Assembly (NCBI GenBank): GCA_017548485.1
Contig: JAFYZY010000141.1
Location: 1-37,405 of the forward strand
Direction of reading: 5' to 3'
DNA: 37,405 nt
Source of the DNA: Oscillospiraceae bacterium
Lineage (GTDB): Bacteria; Bacillota; Clostridia; Oscillospirales; Ruminococcaceae
Made by a program: the position numbers and the translations under genes. Below are positions 16,145-23,505 of the stretch, one piece after another (the first letter of the stretch is position 1; every line of letters starts with the position of its first letter). The notes under the pieces were generated by a model. It was not told the origin of the DNA, did no database searches, and saw only the letters and a list, made by a program, of their open reading frames with translations.

Positions 16145-16642
16145 TTAAGGTATTACTATCTCGCTGACGGGGTATTCAGGGCCGACTTCGGGGAAAGAGA
16201 TCTTTCCGGAAGCCAGCCTGGCTGCGCAAAAGGCGAAAACGTCTCTCCCATGAAAGATGTCAGACTTGAGTGACCATGCGTTCCCTTTATATCTGTTAAC
16301 GCTCTGGTCGATCTCTCTGACGGAAGCGATGCCGTGTTTTTCTCTGATCTCTTCCAGGCAGCCGTTATCGGGGGTCACCACATATCTGCCGTTTGCAGTG
16401 AGAGCGACACAGGCCCTGCGTGAAGTTCCGACTCCCGGATCCACGACCGAGACGAATACCGTTCCTTCCGGCCAGAAGGGAATGACTTCGGCGAGATTAT
16501 GCCCGGCGGTGATCACATCGAACTTGGGTACTTCGTGAGTTATGTTATAGACTCTGACGCTCCGGTCGACGAGTTTGCAGACACCGGCCATCGCGCCGGA
16601 ACCGCCTCTGCCGAAGTCGGTCTGGATGACTACATATCCCAT
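16145..16642 (-). CDS. Truncated SAM hydroxide adenosyltransferase paralogue (N-domain only)
   Basis: A 165-residue member of the DUF62 family, which hydrolyses S-adenosylmethionine to adenosine and methionine. It keeps the N-terminal catalytic domain: QTDFG, YNITHEV, VDPGVGTSRR with the catalytic Asp and Arg, TPDNG, and FHGRD with the catalytic His. It stops right after VGPEYPVSEIV, where its paralogues continue into a C-terminal beta domain of about 110 residues. Active sites in this family form between the N-domain of one subunit and the C-domain of its neighbour, so this protein alone should be inactive unless it pairs with a paralogue. ATG 16642 follows AAAGGAG. It is the last gene of the operon. 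Confidence 0.88.
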   Translation of the reverse strand: MGYVVIQTDFGRGGSGAMAGVCKLVDRSVRVYNITHEVPKFDVITAGHNLAEVIPFWPEGTVFVSVVDPGVGTSRRACVALTANGRYVVTPDNGCLEEIREKHGIASVREIDQSVNRYKGNAWSLKSDIFHGRDVFAFCAARLASGKISFPEVGPEYPVSEIVIP

Positions 16643-16643
16643 G

Positions 16644-17480
16644 CTATTGCTCCTTTGCAACTGTAACAGTGAGCTGATCGGACGGGACGATCCCGTATCT
16701 CTCGGCAAAACTGCCCAGGTTGATTCCTATGCCGAGCACGCCGTCGCTGCCGTTGTAAAGGACTTCTTCGCCCTTCGGGACCCAGCCGAAGGAGGGACGG
16801 TATGGAACTGAGGAATCATAAACAGTACCGGACACTGACGAGATCACCACACGGACATCGCTGTCAGGAAGCAAACCTGCTTCTTCCGCAGCGGAGACCG
16901 GAATACTGGTCTCGAGATTCCCGAAAGTGCGCATTATTCCGGTGACTGTGCCTTCCGCTCTCCCGCGGGATACGGACCATCCGGCCTGCGGATATCTCAC
17001 GATCTCATCGACCGGGTACTCGGGACCGACGCCTTCATAGTCGATGATTCCAGATGCGAGTCTGGCTGCGCAGTAAGCAAACAGATCGCGTCCGTGAAAG
17101 ATGCTGACCTTCTCAGTCCCTTTGAGTCTGTTGACGGTCTCGTCGATCGTCCTGACAGCTTTGACGCCGGGATTGTCCAGGAGAAGCGTCAGAGTGCCGT
17201 TATCCGGAGTGACGACATAGCTGCCGTTGTTGAGGAGAGCTACGCTGGCTCTTCTGGATGTGCCGACTCCGGGGTCGATGACCGACACGAACACGGTGCC
17301 TTCCGGCCAGAATGGAACTATGTGATGCAGGCTTCTTGCAGCCGCTTTAATATTGAACTTTTCGATACTGTGGCTGATCTCGTAAACTTCCAGTTCCGGA
17401 TCGACCTTGAGGCAGGTCCCATGTACTGTGCTGCCTCCTCCGACGCCGAAATCAGTCTGTATCGCAATGATAGGTTTCAT
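16644..17480 (-). CDS. SAM hydroxide adenosyltransferase (DUF62) paralogue
   Basis: A 278-residue full-length copy. It has QTDFG, YEISHSI, VIDPGVGTSRR, VTPDNGTL and FHGRD in the N-domain, and RTFGN, a GWVPKGEEVLYNGS segment and INLGSF in the C-domain. It is the most complete copy by motif content. The start is ATG 17480, with AAGGA about 10 bases upstream; the ATG at 17489 overlaps the previous stop (ATGA) but has no spacing to that Shine-Dalgarno. The stop is TAG, one base before the next gene's start codon. Confidence 0.93.
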   Translation of the reverse strand: MKPIIAIQTDFGVGGGSTVHGTCLKVDPELEVYEISHSIEKFNIKAAARSLHHIVPFWPEGTVFVSVIDPGVGTSRRASVALLNNGSYVVTPDNGTLTLLLDNPGVKAVRTIDETVNRLKGTEKVSIFHGRDLFAYCAARLASGIIDYEGVGPEYPVDEIVRYPQAGWSVSRGRAEGTVTGIMRTFGNLETSIPVSAAEEAGLLPDSDVRVVISSVSGTVYDSSVPYRPSFGWVPKGEEVLYNGSDGVLGIGINLGSFAERYGIVPSDQLTVTVAKEQ

Positions 17481-17485
17481 GGGGA

Positions 17486-18343
17486 TCATCCTTTCGCGAC
17501 GGGAGAGATCCTGACCTTATAGACGGACAGGTCATAAGCCTTGAGAAGCTCAGGCAGTTCGATGTCGCAGAAACTGCCCTGATTGATGGAGATCTCAACA
17601 TAGTCGTTGCTGCATTCGTTGAGGATCGGCTCGCCCGGAGCGACCCATCCGAAGGACTTGTGGAACATCATCTCCCTGTCGTACAGAATGGAGCCTTCCT
17701 TGCTGATCTCGACTCTGCACATATCGCCGAGTCCGATACCGATCTCCTTGATCATCTCATTCGGGATCGATATGCCGACGTTGCCGAAGTGGTCATGAGC
17801 TCCTGTTATCTCGCCGCATGCGCAACCGTTAATGATCTCCGCCTTGGGCATCTCGAATCTGATCAGTTCCTCCTTGGGATACTCAGGTCCCACCTGTTCC
17901 CAGGATATGATCCCGGAGGCCAGCCTTGCAGCGGTGTACGCATAAACGTCTCTTCCGTGGAAGGTGTGATGATCATCCGAACCGGGCATCCTGTTTATGC
18001 TCTCGTCAATCTCTCTGACGGAGGCTACTCTATCGTACAGAAGGCTCAATGTGCCGTTGTCCGGAGTGACGACGTAACTGCCGTTGTCCATCAAAGCTAC
18101 GCAGCTTCTCCTGTCCGTTCCAACACCGGGATCCACCACGGTAACGAAGATGGTGCCGTCGGGCCAGTATCTGAAGGTGGAAGCAAGGATCGAACCGCCC
18201 TGTCTTATGTCATATTCTCTGACTTCGTGACAGAGATCGTAGACCTTGATCTCGGGGTTTGTTTTCACGATGACCGCAGTCATGGAGGCGGGCAGTCCGG
18301 TGGAGAGTCCGAAATCCGACTGAAGCACGATGCAGGGTTTCAT
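17486..18343 (-). CDS. SAM hydroxide adenosyltransferase (DUF62) paralogue
   Basis: A 285-residue full-length copy. N-domain motifs are QSDFG, YDLCHEV, VVDPGVGTDRR, VTPDNGTLSLL and TFHGRD, so the catalytic Asp, Arg and His are present. The C-domain has HFGNVGISIP, SFGWVAPGEPIL and SINQGSF. It differs clearly from the neighbouring copies along its whole length, indicating old duplication rather than recent amplification. RBS GGAGAA precedes ATG 18343, 2 bases after the upstream gene's stop. Confidence 0.93.
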   Translation of the reverse strand: MKPCIVLQSDFGLSTGLPASMTAVIVKTNPEIKVYDLCHEVREYDIRQGGSILASTFRYWPDGTIFVTVVDPGVGTDRRSCVALMDNGSYVVTPDNGTLSLLYDRVASVREIDESINRMPGSDDHHTFHGRDVYAYTAARLASGIISWEQVGPEYPKEELIRFEMPKAEIINGCACGEITGAHDHFGNVGISIPNEMIKEIGIGLGDMCRVEISKEGSILYDREMMFHKSFGWVAPGEPILNECSNDYVEISINQGSFCDIELPELLKAYDLSVYKVRISPVAKG

Positions 18344-18345
18344 AA

Positions 18346-19161
18346 TTATTCTCCGATCTTTTCTATAACGACTTTGAACTCGCCGGGATCAGGCGAGTCG
18401 ATGATCTGAGGAAGGCAGGTATCTATGAAGCTCTTCATATTGAGCCCGATGTCCATGTAGCCGGAACTGCCGTTGAAGACCACGGGATCGCCGACGGGGA
18501 CATATCCGAAAGAAGGCTGATACGTCATCTCCTCCCGGTATTCGGTATTCCCGTTGCGGGTGAACGTGACTCTGACTCGGTCTCCCGTCACTATCCCGGT
18601 ATCTTCGAATTCATCCGTGCCTATGGTGAAGGTGATGTTCCCGAAGGTCCTCAGGAGTATCCCGACCTCACCTTCCGCATAGCCGTCGCCGATGACGGCC
18701 TTCGGTATGGTGAACCGGACGGTATCCTCTAGCCCGGCAGATCGGCCTGCTTCGGACAGCGGCATTCCCGCCGCAAGCTCGGCGGCGCATCTGACAGGGA
18801 CGAATTCATCGCTCCCGAATCTTGAAGGATCGATGAGAACGGAACCGGAGAAGCCGATGCTGTCTATGCACATCGTTGCAGTCCCGTTGTTGGGACTTAC
18901 GATAACGCTGCCGTTTGAGAGCCTTACAGCGATAGGATCGCCTTCTCCCACCAGGGATACGAATATCGTTCCGTCCGGCCAGAACGGGACTGAAGTAAAA
19001 AGAAAAGAAGACACCTGTCTCACGTTGCCCCGCTCGAATGCCTGAGAGGCGTCGACTGCGTCGGTACCCGGAGAGATCGTCTCCACGATGCCGGCTGCCT
19101 TGGCATACAGCGTATCGGAGGTGCCACTGTCTGAATGGATAACTACGGATCTTCCTGCCAT
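18346..19161 (-). CDS. Degenerate DUF62 paralogue, probable pseudoenzyme
   Basis: A 271-residue intact frame that aligns end to end with its neighbours but has lost the family's catalytic residues. VDPGVGTSRR is replaced by VGEGDPIAV, removing the catalytic Asp and Arg; FHGRD is replaced by FVPVRC, removing the His; TPDNG becomes SPNNG; QTDFG becomes HSDSG. The PFWPDGTIFVS strand and the C-domain (RTFGNITFTI, SFGYVPVGDPVVFNGSSG) remain, although INQGS becomes LNMKS. The frame is open with a normal start and tight spacing, so it looks maintained. A structural or regulatory subunit, or a new ligand-binding role, is inferred. Confidence 0.85.
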   Translation of the reverse strand: MAGRSVVIHSDSGTSDTLYAKAAGIVETISPGTDAVDASQAFERGNVRQVSSFLFTSVPFWPDGTIFVSLVGEGDPIAVRLSNGSVIVSPNNGTATMCIDSIGFSGSVLIDPSRFGSDEFVPVRCAAELAAGMPLSEAGRSAGLEDTVRFTIPKAVIGDGYAEGEVGILLRTFGNITFTIGTDEFEDTGIVTGDRVRVTFTRNGNTEYREEMTYQPSFGYVPVGDPVVFNGSSGYMDIGLNMKSFIDTCLPQIIDSPDPGEFKVVIEKIGE

Positions 19162-19162
19162 T

Positions 19163-20002
19163 TCAGTTTCCTTTTCTCACTGTCATCTTCCATTTCTGCC
19201 CGAAGCCGATGCCGTACTCCTTTACGGCATTGCCCTGGTTGATCGCCATCATCACTGTCCTTGTCTCGGAACTGAAGACCAGGGGAGAACCTACAGGAAC
19301 ACATCCGAATGTGGTCTCAAGAGGCATCTCCGCATCAAGGACGGTCTCTCCGTCGTTCGTGATGATCACGGTCACCCTGTCGCCGTACTCCATGCCGCAT
19401 TCGGACAGCCACGGGAACGGAATGTTCGTGCCAACGAGGCCGAAATGCTCGCCGGCTTCGTTTATCATTCCCGATACTTCACCCGGCTTTTTCCCGGGCT
19501 TGATGTACTCAGCTTCCACGACCTCATCTACGGGATATTCGGGACCGACACCTTCGAAATCTATGATACCGGCGGCAAGCCTGGCACCGCAGTAGGCGTA
19601 GACGTCTCTGCCGTGGAAGATATGCACGTCCTCTGAGCCGCTGAGCCTGTTGACGCTCTCATCTATCTGTCGGACAGCTGTTATCCCGAAGCGCTCCTTC
19701 ACATATGTGAGGGTGCCGTTGTCGGGAGTGACGATGTAGCTTCCGTTGGAGAGCTTAGCGACGCAGCTGCGCCTTGATGTCCCAACACCGGGATCGACAA
19801 CAGAGACGAACACGGTGCCGGCCGGCCAGTAGGGAAGAAGGTACATCAGTGATTCCGAAGCATCAAGAACATTGAACTGGGCGACGTCATTGTTTCCGTC
19901 ATCTACTCTGAGATCGGGATCCACGACCGCCGCAACGCCGTGCATGGCGCTGACGGAAGCGGAACCGGTGCCGAAATCGGTCTGTATTATGAGATGTGCC
20001 AT
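19163..20002 (-). CDS. SAM hydroxide adenosyltransferase (DUF62) paralogue with altered sites
   Basis: A 279-residue copy. The catalytic set is present: QTDFG, VVDPGVGTSRR, VTPDNGTL and IFHGRD. Two conserved positions are changed: the D-x-T/S-H motif reads DDGNNDV, and the C-domain FGN reads FGL, although NIP follows. The C-terminal INQGN is close to the usual NQGS. Activity is possible but may be changed. I start at ATG 20002, where homology begins and AGGAGA lies 12 bases upstream; the longer frame runs into the EcfT gene. It is the first of the five DUF62 copies, 8 bases after ecfT. Confidence 0.9.
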   Translation of the reverse strand: MAHLIIQTDFGTGSASVSAMHGVAAVVDPDLRVDDGNNDVAQFNVLDASESLMYLLPYWPAGTVFVSVVDPGVGTSRRSCVAKLSNGSYIVTPDNGTLTYVKERFGITAVRQIDESVNRLSGSEDVHIFHGRDVYAYCGARLAAGIIDFEGVGPEYPVDEVVEAEYIKPGKKPGEVSGMINEAGEHFGLVGTNIPFPWLSECGMEYGDRVTVIITNDGETVLDAEMPLETTFGCVPVGSPLVFSSETRTVMMAINQGNAVKEYGIGFGQKWKMTVRKGN

Positions 20003-20010
20003 ATCGGGTC

Positions 20011-20943
20011 TTATTCTCCTTTGAGTTTTCTGATCCACTTCAGGATGAACAGGGTGTCGAGCGAATTGACTTTCTGTATCTCCTCCCGGGCTACCCAGGG
20101 ACACCAGTAATCCACCGGATAGGGGTCGATTATCCTGTAACGGATTATGTAATAGAGGGTGAGAGCCAGAAGAAGGACGGTGAGAGCTCTTATGACCGGA
20201 TCCCACTTTGTCTTCTCATGCTCCGCATACCATGTGCGCTTGCTGTGTTTTCCGTATCCCCTCAGATCCATGGCGTTGGCAATGCTGCCGACTTTTCCGA
20301 AAGCCGTGAAGATCAGCGGGACGAGGATCAGGACCGTGTTCTTGAGCCTCTTTCCTATGCTGGCTTTCTTCGACAGTTCAACGCCTCTCATCATCATGCT
20401 GTTGCGGATGTTGATGAAGTCGTTGGCTATGTCGGGTATGGTCCTGTATGCCAGAGATACGATGGTGCAGACCTTGTAGTTCAGACCGCACTTATTGAGA
20501 CCTGACGCGAATTCCGAAGGCGTTGTGGCCAGAGCGAAGGCTATGACCGACGCGAAGGATGCGGTCCTCTTGATGAAGAAGACGAAGATGTACCACAGGA
20601 ATTCCTTGGACAGGTAGAGCCTGTCGTTGAGACGCCAGATGACGTGCTCGGCGCCGACATTGGTGAGTCCCACTCCGGGGGAGACGAAGAACAGCATGAT
20701 GTTGCCGAGTAGCGTCACCGTGAAGAAGGTAATGGTGAACATGATCACGATGGGCTTATAGTCCGGCTTCATGGAGATGATCTCGATGATGTTTATGATC
20801 AGAAGAGGAACAAGCAGCCTGATATCAAAAGTGGAGATTATCGCCGCGCTCATCACTGCGAAGAGGAACACCTTGGTGAATCCCGTGAGCTTGTGGAGCA
20901 TCGTGGGTCCGGGGATGTAGTTGATGACCAGCTTGTTATTCAT
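20011..20943 (-). CDS. ecfT: ECF transporter transmembrane component EcfT (CbiQ family)
   Basis: A 310-residue membrane protein with about six hydrophobic segments. It carries the two cytoplasmic coupling motifs that bind the ATPases: MMRGVELSKK and the A-x-D-L-R-G motif in AMDLRGYGKHSKRTW. EcfT scaffolds the energising module of energy-coupling factor importers and couples ATP hydrolysis to toppling of the S component. Its start overlaps the end of the ATPase gene by 8 bases, so translation is coupled. It lies directly before five SAM-hydrolase-like genes. Confidence 0.92.
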   Translation of the reverse strand: MNNKLVINYIPGPTMLHKLTGFTKVFLFAVMSAAIISTFDIRLLVPLLIINIIEIISMKPDYKPIVIMFTITFFTVTLLGNIMLFFVSPGVGLTNVGAEHVIWRLNDRLYLSKEFLWYIFVFFIKRTASFASVIAFALATTPSEFASGLNKCGLNYKVCTIVSLAYRTIPDIANDFINIRNSMMMRGVELSKKASIGKRLKNTVLILVPLIFTAFGKVGSIANAMDLRGYGKHSKRTWYAEHEKTKWDPVIRALTVLLLALTLYYIIRYRIIDPYPVDYWCPWVAREEIQKVNSLDTLFILKWIRKLKGE

Positions 20944-22648
20944 GGGCCTTGACCTCCCTCTCGTATTCGATGAAGTGTCTTATGGTGGATTCGGGCTCCA
21001 GTCCCAGTTTGATGGCAAGATTATAGAGAGAGGTCTGCTTCAGGCTCGCCCGCGAAATGATATCCGGATCCGCGAGAACGGAGAACACCTTGTCAGAGGC
21101 AATGAGTTCACCGTCCGAGAAGACGATGGCCCTGTCGGTGTTCTCGATAGCAAGATGCATATCGTGCGTGATGAAGAGGATGGTCTTTCCGTAGTCGCGG
21201 TTGAGAGTGTTTACAAACTCCATGATATCTGTGTAGCTGCGGAAATCCTGGCCGGCTGTGGGCTCGTCAAGAACGAACACATCCGGTTCCAGAGCCATCA
21301 TGGAAGCGACGGTGACGCGTTTTTTCTGGCCGTAGCTTATGGAATCCACCGGCCAGTTTCGCATTCTGTAGAGACCGCAGGTCTCCAGAGCATTGTTGAC
21401 TCTGCGGTCCGCTTCTTCCTGCGGGATGTCACGGAATCCCAGAGCCATACCTACCTCCTCCTTGATGATATCCTTTACTATCATCGTGTTGGGGTCCTGC
21501 ATGACGTATCCGACTTTTTCTCCGATCTCCTTGACAGAGAGTTTGGAGGTATCGGTGCCTTCCAGCGTGATGGTGCCGGAGTCGGGGCGGATGATGCCGC
21601 ACAGGAGCTTGGCTGCGGTTGACTTGCCGGCGCCGTTCCTGCCGATGATGGCGATCCTCTCGCCGCGCTTTATCTCAAAGTTTATGTCCTGCAGCACTTT
21701 CTTGCCGCGGTCATACGAGTATGACACATCCTTGAATGTGACGACGGGCTCGTTGGTGTTCTCCTTTACAGCCTCTCTTTCCTCCGTGAAGAAGGCTTTG
21801 AGTTTCTCTTCGTTCTCGGGGGTGAACTCCAGAGAAGCGAGGTCGCAGAGATTCCTGTTTCCTTCCAGTGAACAGCCGGCGTATTTCATGGCGGTCAGAT
21901 AGAGGGGCTCTCTTATCCCGTATTCGCTGAGCAGAGAGGACCGGAGCAGGTCGTCGGGGGACATGTCGGCGACTATGCAGCCTCCGGCCATCAGGATGAT
22001 CCTGTCCACCGGACGGTGCAGAACGTCTTCCAGACGGTGTTCTATGATAATGACGGTCTTTCCCGTCTCTTTTGAGATATCGTCGATGAGCTCGACGGCA
22101 GTCATGCCCATCTGAGGATCCAGCGCTGCCAGGGGCTCGTCGAATATCAGGATCTCGACGTCATTCCCGAAGACTCCTGCGATCGCGACTTTCTGTTTCT
22201 GGCCGCCTGACAGGTTGAACGGGACATGATCTATGAAGTTCTGCATTCCCACCATGGACGCGTTCTTCTCGATCACGGGGAGCATCTCGGCTCTGGGTAT
22301 CATGTCGTTCTCCATCGAGAACGCGATGTCCTCGCCGACTGAGAGGCCGACGAACTGAGCGTCTGTATCCTGAAGCACGGTGCCCACGCTGTCCGATAGT
22401 TTGAATATGGATGCGGAGGAAGTTTCTATGCCGTTTACGGTGCATGTCCCGGTGATCTCTCCCTCGTAGGAAAAGGGGATGAGACCGTTGATGCAGTTGC
22501 ACAGGGTGGACTTTCCGCTCCCCGACGCGCCGAGGATAAGGATCTTTTCGCCCGGATAGATGTCGAGATCTATGTCGTGCAGGGTGGGGTTCTTCTGCGC
22601 ATTGTAGCGGAAGCTGAAATTCTTGAAGCTGATGATCGGTTCTTTCAC
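20936..22648 (-). CDS. ECF transporter double ATPase (fused EcfA/EcfA', YkoD type)
   Basis: A 570-residue protein with two ABC ATPase domains in tandem. Domain 1 has Walker A GASGSGKST (residues 40-48), signature LSGGQKQKV, Walker B ILIFDEP and an IIIEHR switch. Domain 2 has Walker A GRNGAGKST, a signature that reads SYGQKKRV instead of SGGQ, Walker B VFVLDEP and FITHD. It powers the ECF importer encoded with it, as in YkoD-type systems. The start is GTG at 22648 after GGAGAG. It is separated from the S-component gene by about 120 bases holding two hairpins. Confidence 0.93.
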   Translation of the reverse strand: MKEPIISFKNFSFRYNAQKNPTLHDIDLDIYPGEKILILGASGSGKSTLCNCINGLIPFSYEGEITGTCTVNGIETSSASIFKLSDSVGTVLQDTDAQFVGLSVGEDIAFSMENDMIPRAEMLPVIEKNASMVGMQNFIDHVPFNLSGGQKQKVAIAGVFGNDVEILIFDEPLAALDPQMGMTAVELIDDISKETGKTVIIIEHRLEDVLHRPVDRIILMAGGCIVADMSPDDLLRSSLLSEYGIREPLYLTAMKYAGCSLEGNRNLCDLASLEFTPENEEKLKAFFTEEREAVKENTNEPVVTFKDVSYSYDRGKKVLQDINFEIKRGERIAIIGRNGAGKSTAAKLLCGIIRPDSGTITLEGTDTSKLSVKEIGEKVGYVMQDPNTMIVKDIIKEEVGMALGFRDIPQEEADRRVNNALETCGLYRMRNWPVDSISYGQKKRVTVASMMALEPDVFVLDEPTAGQDFRSYTDIMEFVNTLNRDYGKTILFITHDMHLAIENTDRAIVFSDGELIASDKVFSVLADPDIISRASLKQTSLYNLAIKLGLEPESTIRHFIEYEREVKAHE

Positions 22649-22683
22649 GTGATCTCTCCTGGAATCTGTCGTAAAAAAGTAAC

Positions 22684-22712
22684 GCCTCCGCTCATTCTGA
22701 CTGCGCGGAGGC
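22684..22712 (-). terminator. Intercistronic terminator-like hairpin between S component and ATPase
   Basis: An 8-bp GC-rich stem (22684-22691 with 22705-22712) followed on the minus strand by GTTACTTTTTTA (six T at 22673-22678). It should end part of the transcripts after the S gene. Confidence 0.65.
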
Positions 22713-22719
22713 TGTCCGT

Positions 22720-22746
22720 AAGCCCGGAACCCGGGGCTCCGGGCTT
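22720..22746 (-). other. Second intercistronic hairpin
   Basis: A 9-bp stem (22720-22728 with 22738-22746) just after the S-component stop codon, without a T run. It may stabilise the 3' end of a short S-component mRNA. Confidence 0.5.
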
Positions 22747-22767
22747 GCGGTACGCTTTAAATTCGGA

Positions 22768-23334
22768 TTATTCTTCCTCGAGGTTGGTGCGGGCAGCGGT
22801 CCTCTTGGAGAGCAGGTACAGGACGGGAAGTCCTACTACTACTTCGACGAGGATGTTGCTGAGGCTTCCGTAGATCGCCTGAAGGAATGTGACGTTGAGC
22901 TCACTGCCATAGAAGATGGAGGTGAGGATGGGTGTCACGACGCCGAACGCCAGACCGTTTCCGAGTACGCAGAGAACGATGTAAAGAATGACGTTCTTGG
23001 TGGAGAACTTGCTCATAAGGACGTATGCGCCGAATCCGACGAAGAGAGCGGCTACGAAGTTGCCGATCGACCAGTCGAACCAGAGGCCCCATCCGCCGAT
23101 CAGGTCAGCGATGACGTTGCCTACGCCTGCCGCAACAGCAGCCGGGAGAGCACCGTACATGGCGCCGACGACCACGGGAACTACCATGGCTGTGGTGAGC
23201 GATGTATTAGTGAACACCGGGATTCCGCCGTAATTCATAAGAACTCCGAAAAGAGCGGCTCCGATAGCAACTGCGACGATGGTCTTGGTGTTCCATACGC
23301 CAACCAGTTTCTTTCCTACATTTTTGCTTGACAT
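22768..23334 (-). CDS. ECF transporter S component, UPF0397-like
   Basis: A 188-residue membrane protein with about five to six hydrophobic segments. The start region (TKTIVAVAIGAALFGVLM, then IPVFTNTSLTTA) and the GALPAAVAAGVGNVIADL segment match UPF0397-type substrate-binding S components, often labelled riboflavin type without proof. The substrate is not known. It begins the operon, with AGGAGG before ATG 23334, and pairs with the double ATPase and EcfT downstream. The context of SAM-cleaving enzymes suggests an adenosyl, nucleoside or sulfur compound, but this is inference. Confidence 0.87.
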   Translation of the reverse strand: MSSKNVGKKLVGVWNTKTIVAVAIGAALFGVLMNYGGIPVFTNTSLTTAMVVPVVVGAMYGALPAAVAAGVGNVIADLIGGWGLWFDWSIGNFVAALFVGFGAYVLMSKFSTKNVILYIVLCVLGNGLAFGVVTPILTSIFYGSELNVTFLQAIYGSLSNILVEVVVGLPVLYLLSKRTAARTNLEEE

Positions 23335-23390
23335 TATTGACTCCTCCTACATGAAAGCTGAATTGATCAGCTGTTGACGCTTAATATTTT

Positions 23391-23427
23391 ACTACTTTTT
23401 TATTGAGTATTGGTAGCGTTAGAATAC
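23391..23427 (-). promoter_or_regulatory. Possible H-type pseudoknot in the leader of the ECF operon
   Basis: On the minus strand, GTATT (23423-23427) pairs with AATAC (23407-23411); the loop GCTAC (23413-23417) can pair with GTAGT (23391-23395) across an A-rich linker with AAAAAA. Stem, loop and A-rich third strand resemble compact pseudoknot riboswitches such as preQ1 class I, but conserved bases of that class are not all present. It lies about 57 bases before the S-component start. A CATAAT just upstream could be a -10 box with a poor -35. Confidence 0.3.
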
Positions 23428-23505
23428 ACAATATTATGACCCCGCAGAGAACGTCTTTGATGCTATTTCACCTTTAAATATGCGGTTTCAGGGAAACAGG
23501 ACCTG

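Noticed and set aside
16145..20002. Five DUF62 genes as an assembly artefact or recent tandem amplification
   Set aside because: The copies differ throughout at DNA and protein level, with different lengths and motif losses, which does not fit duplicated reads or recent copying.
23335..23505. Standard SAM or purine riboswitch before the ECF/SAM-hydrolase operon
   Set aside because: I looked for the conserved core sequences of these classes on the minus strand and found none; only the weak pseudoknot candidate remained.
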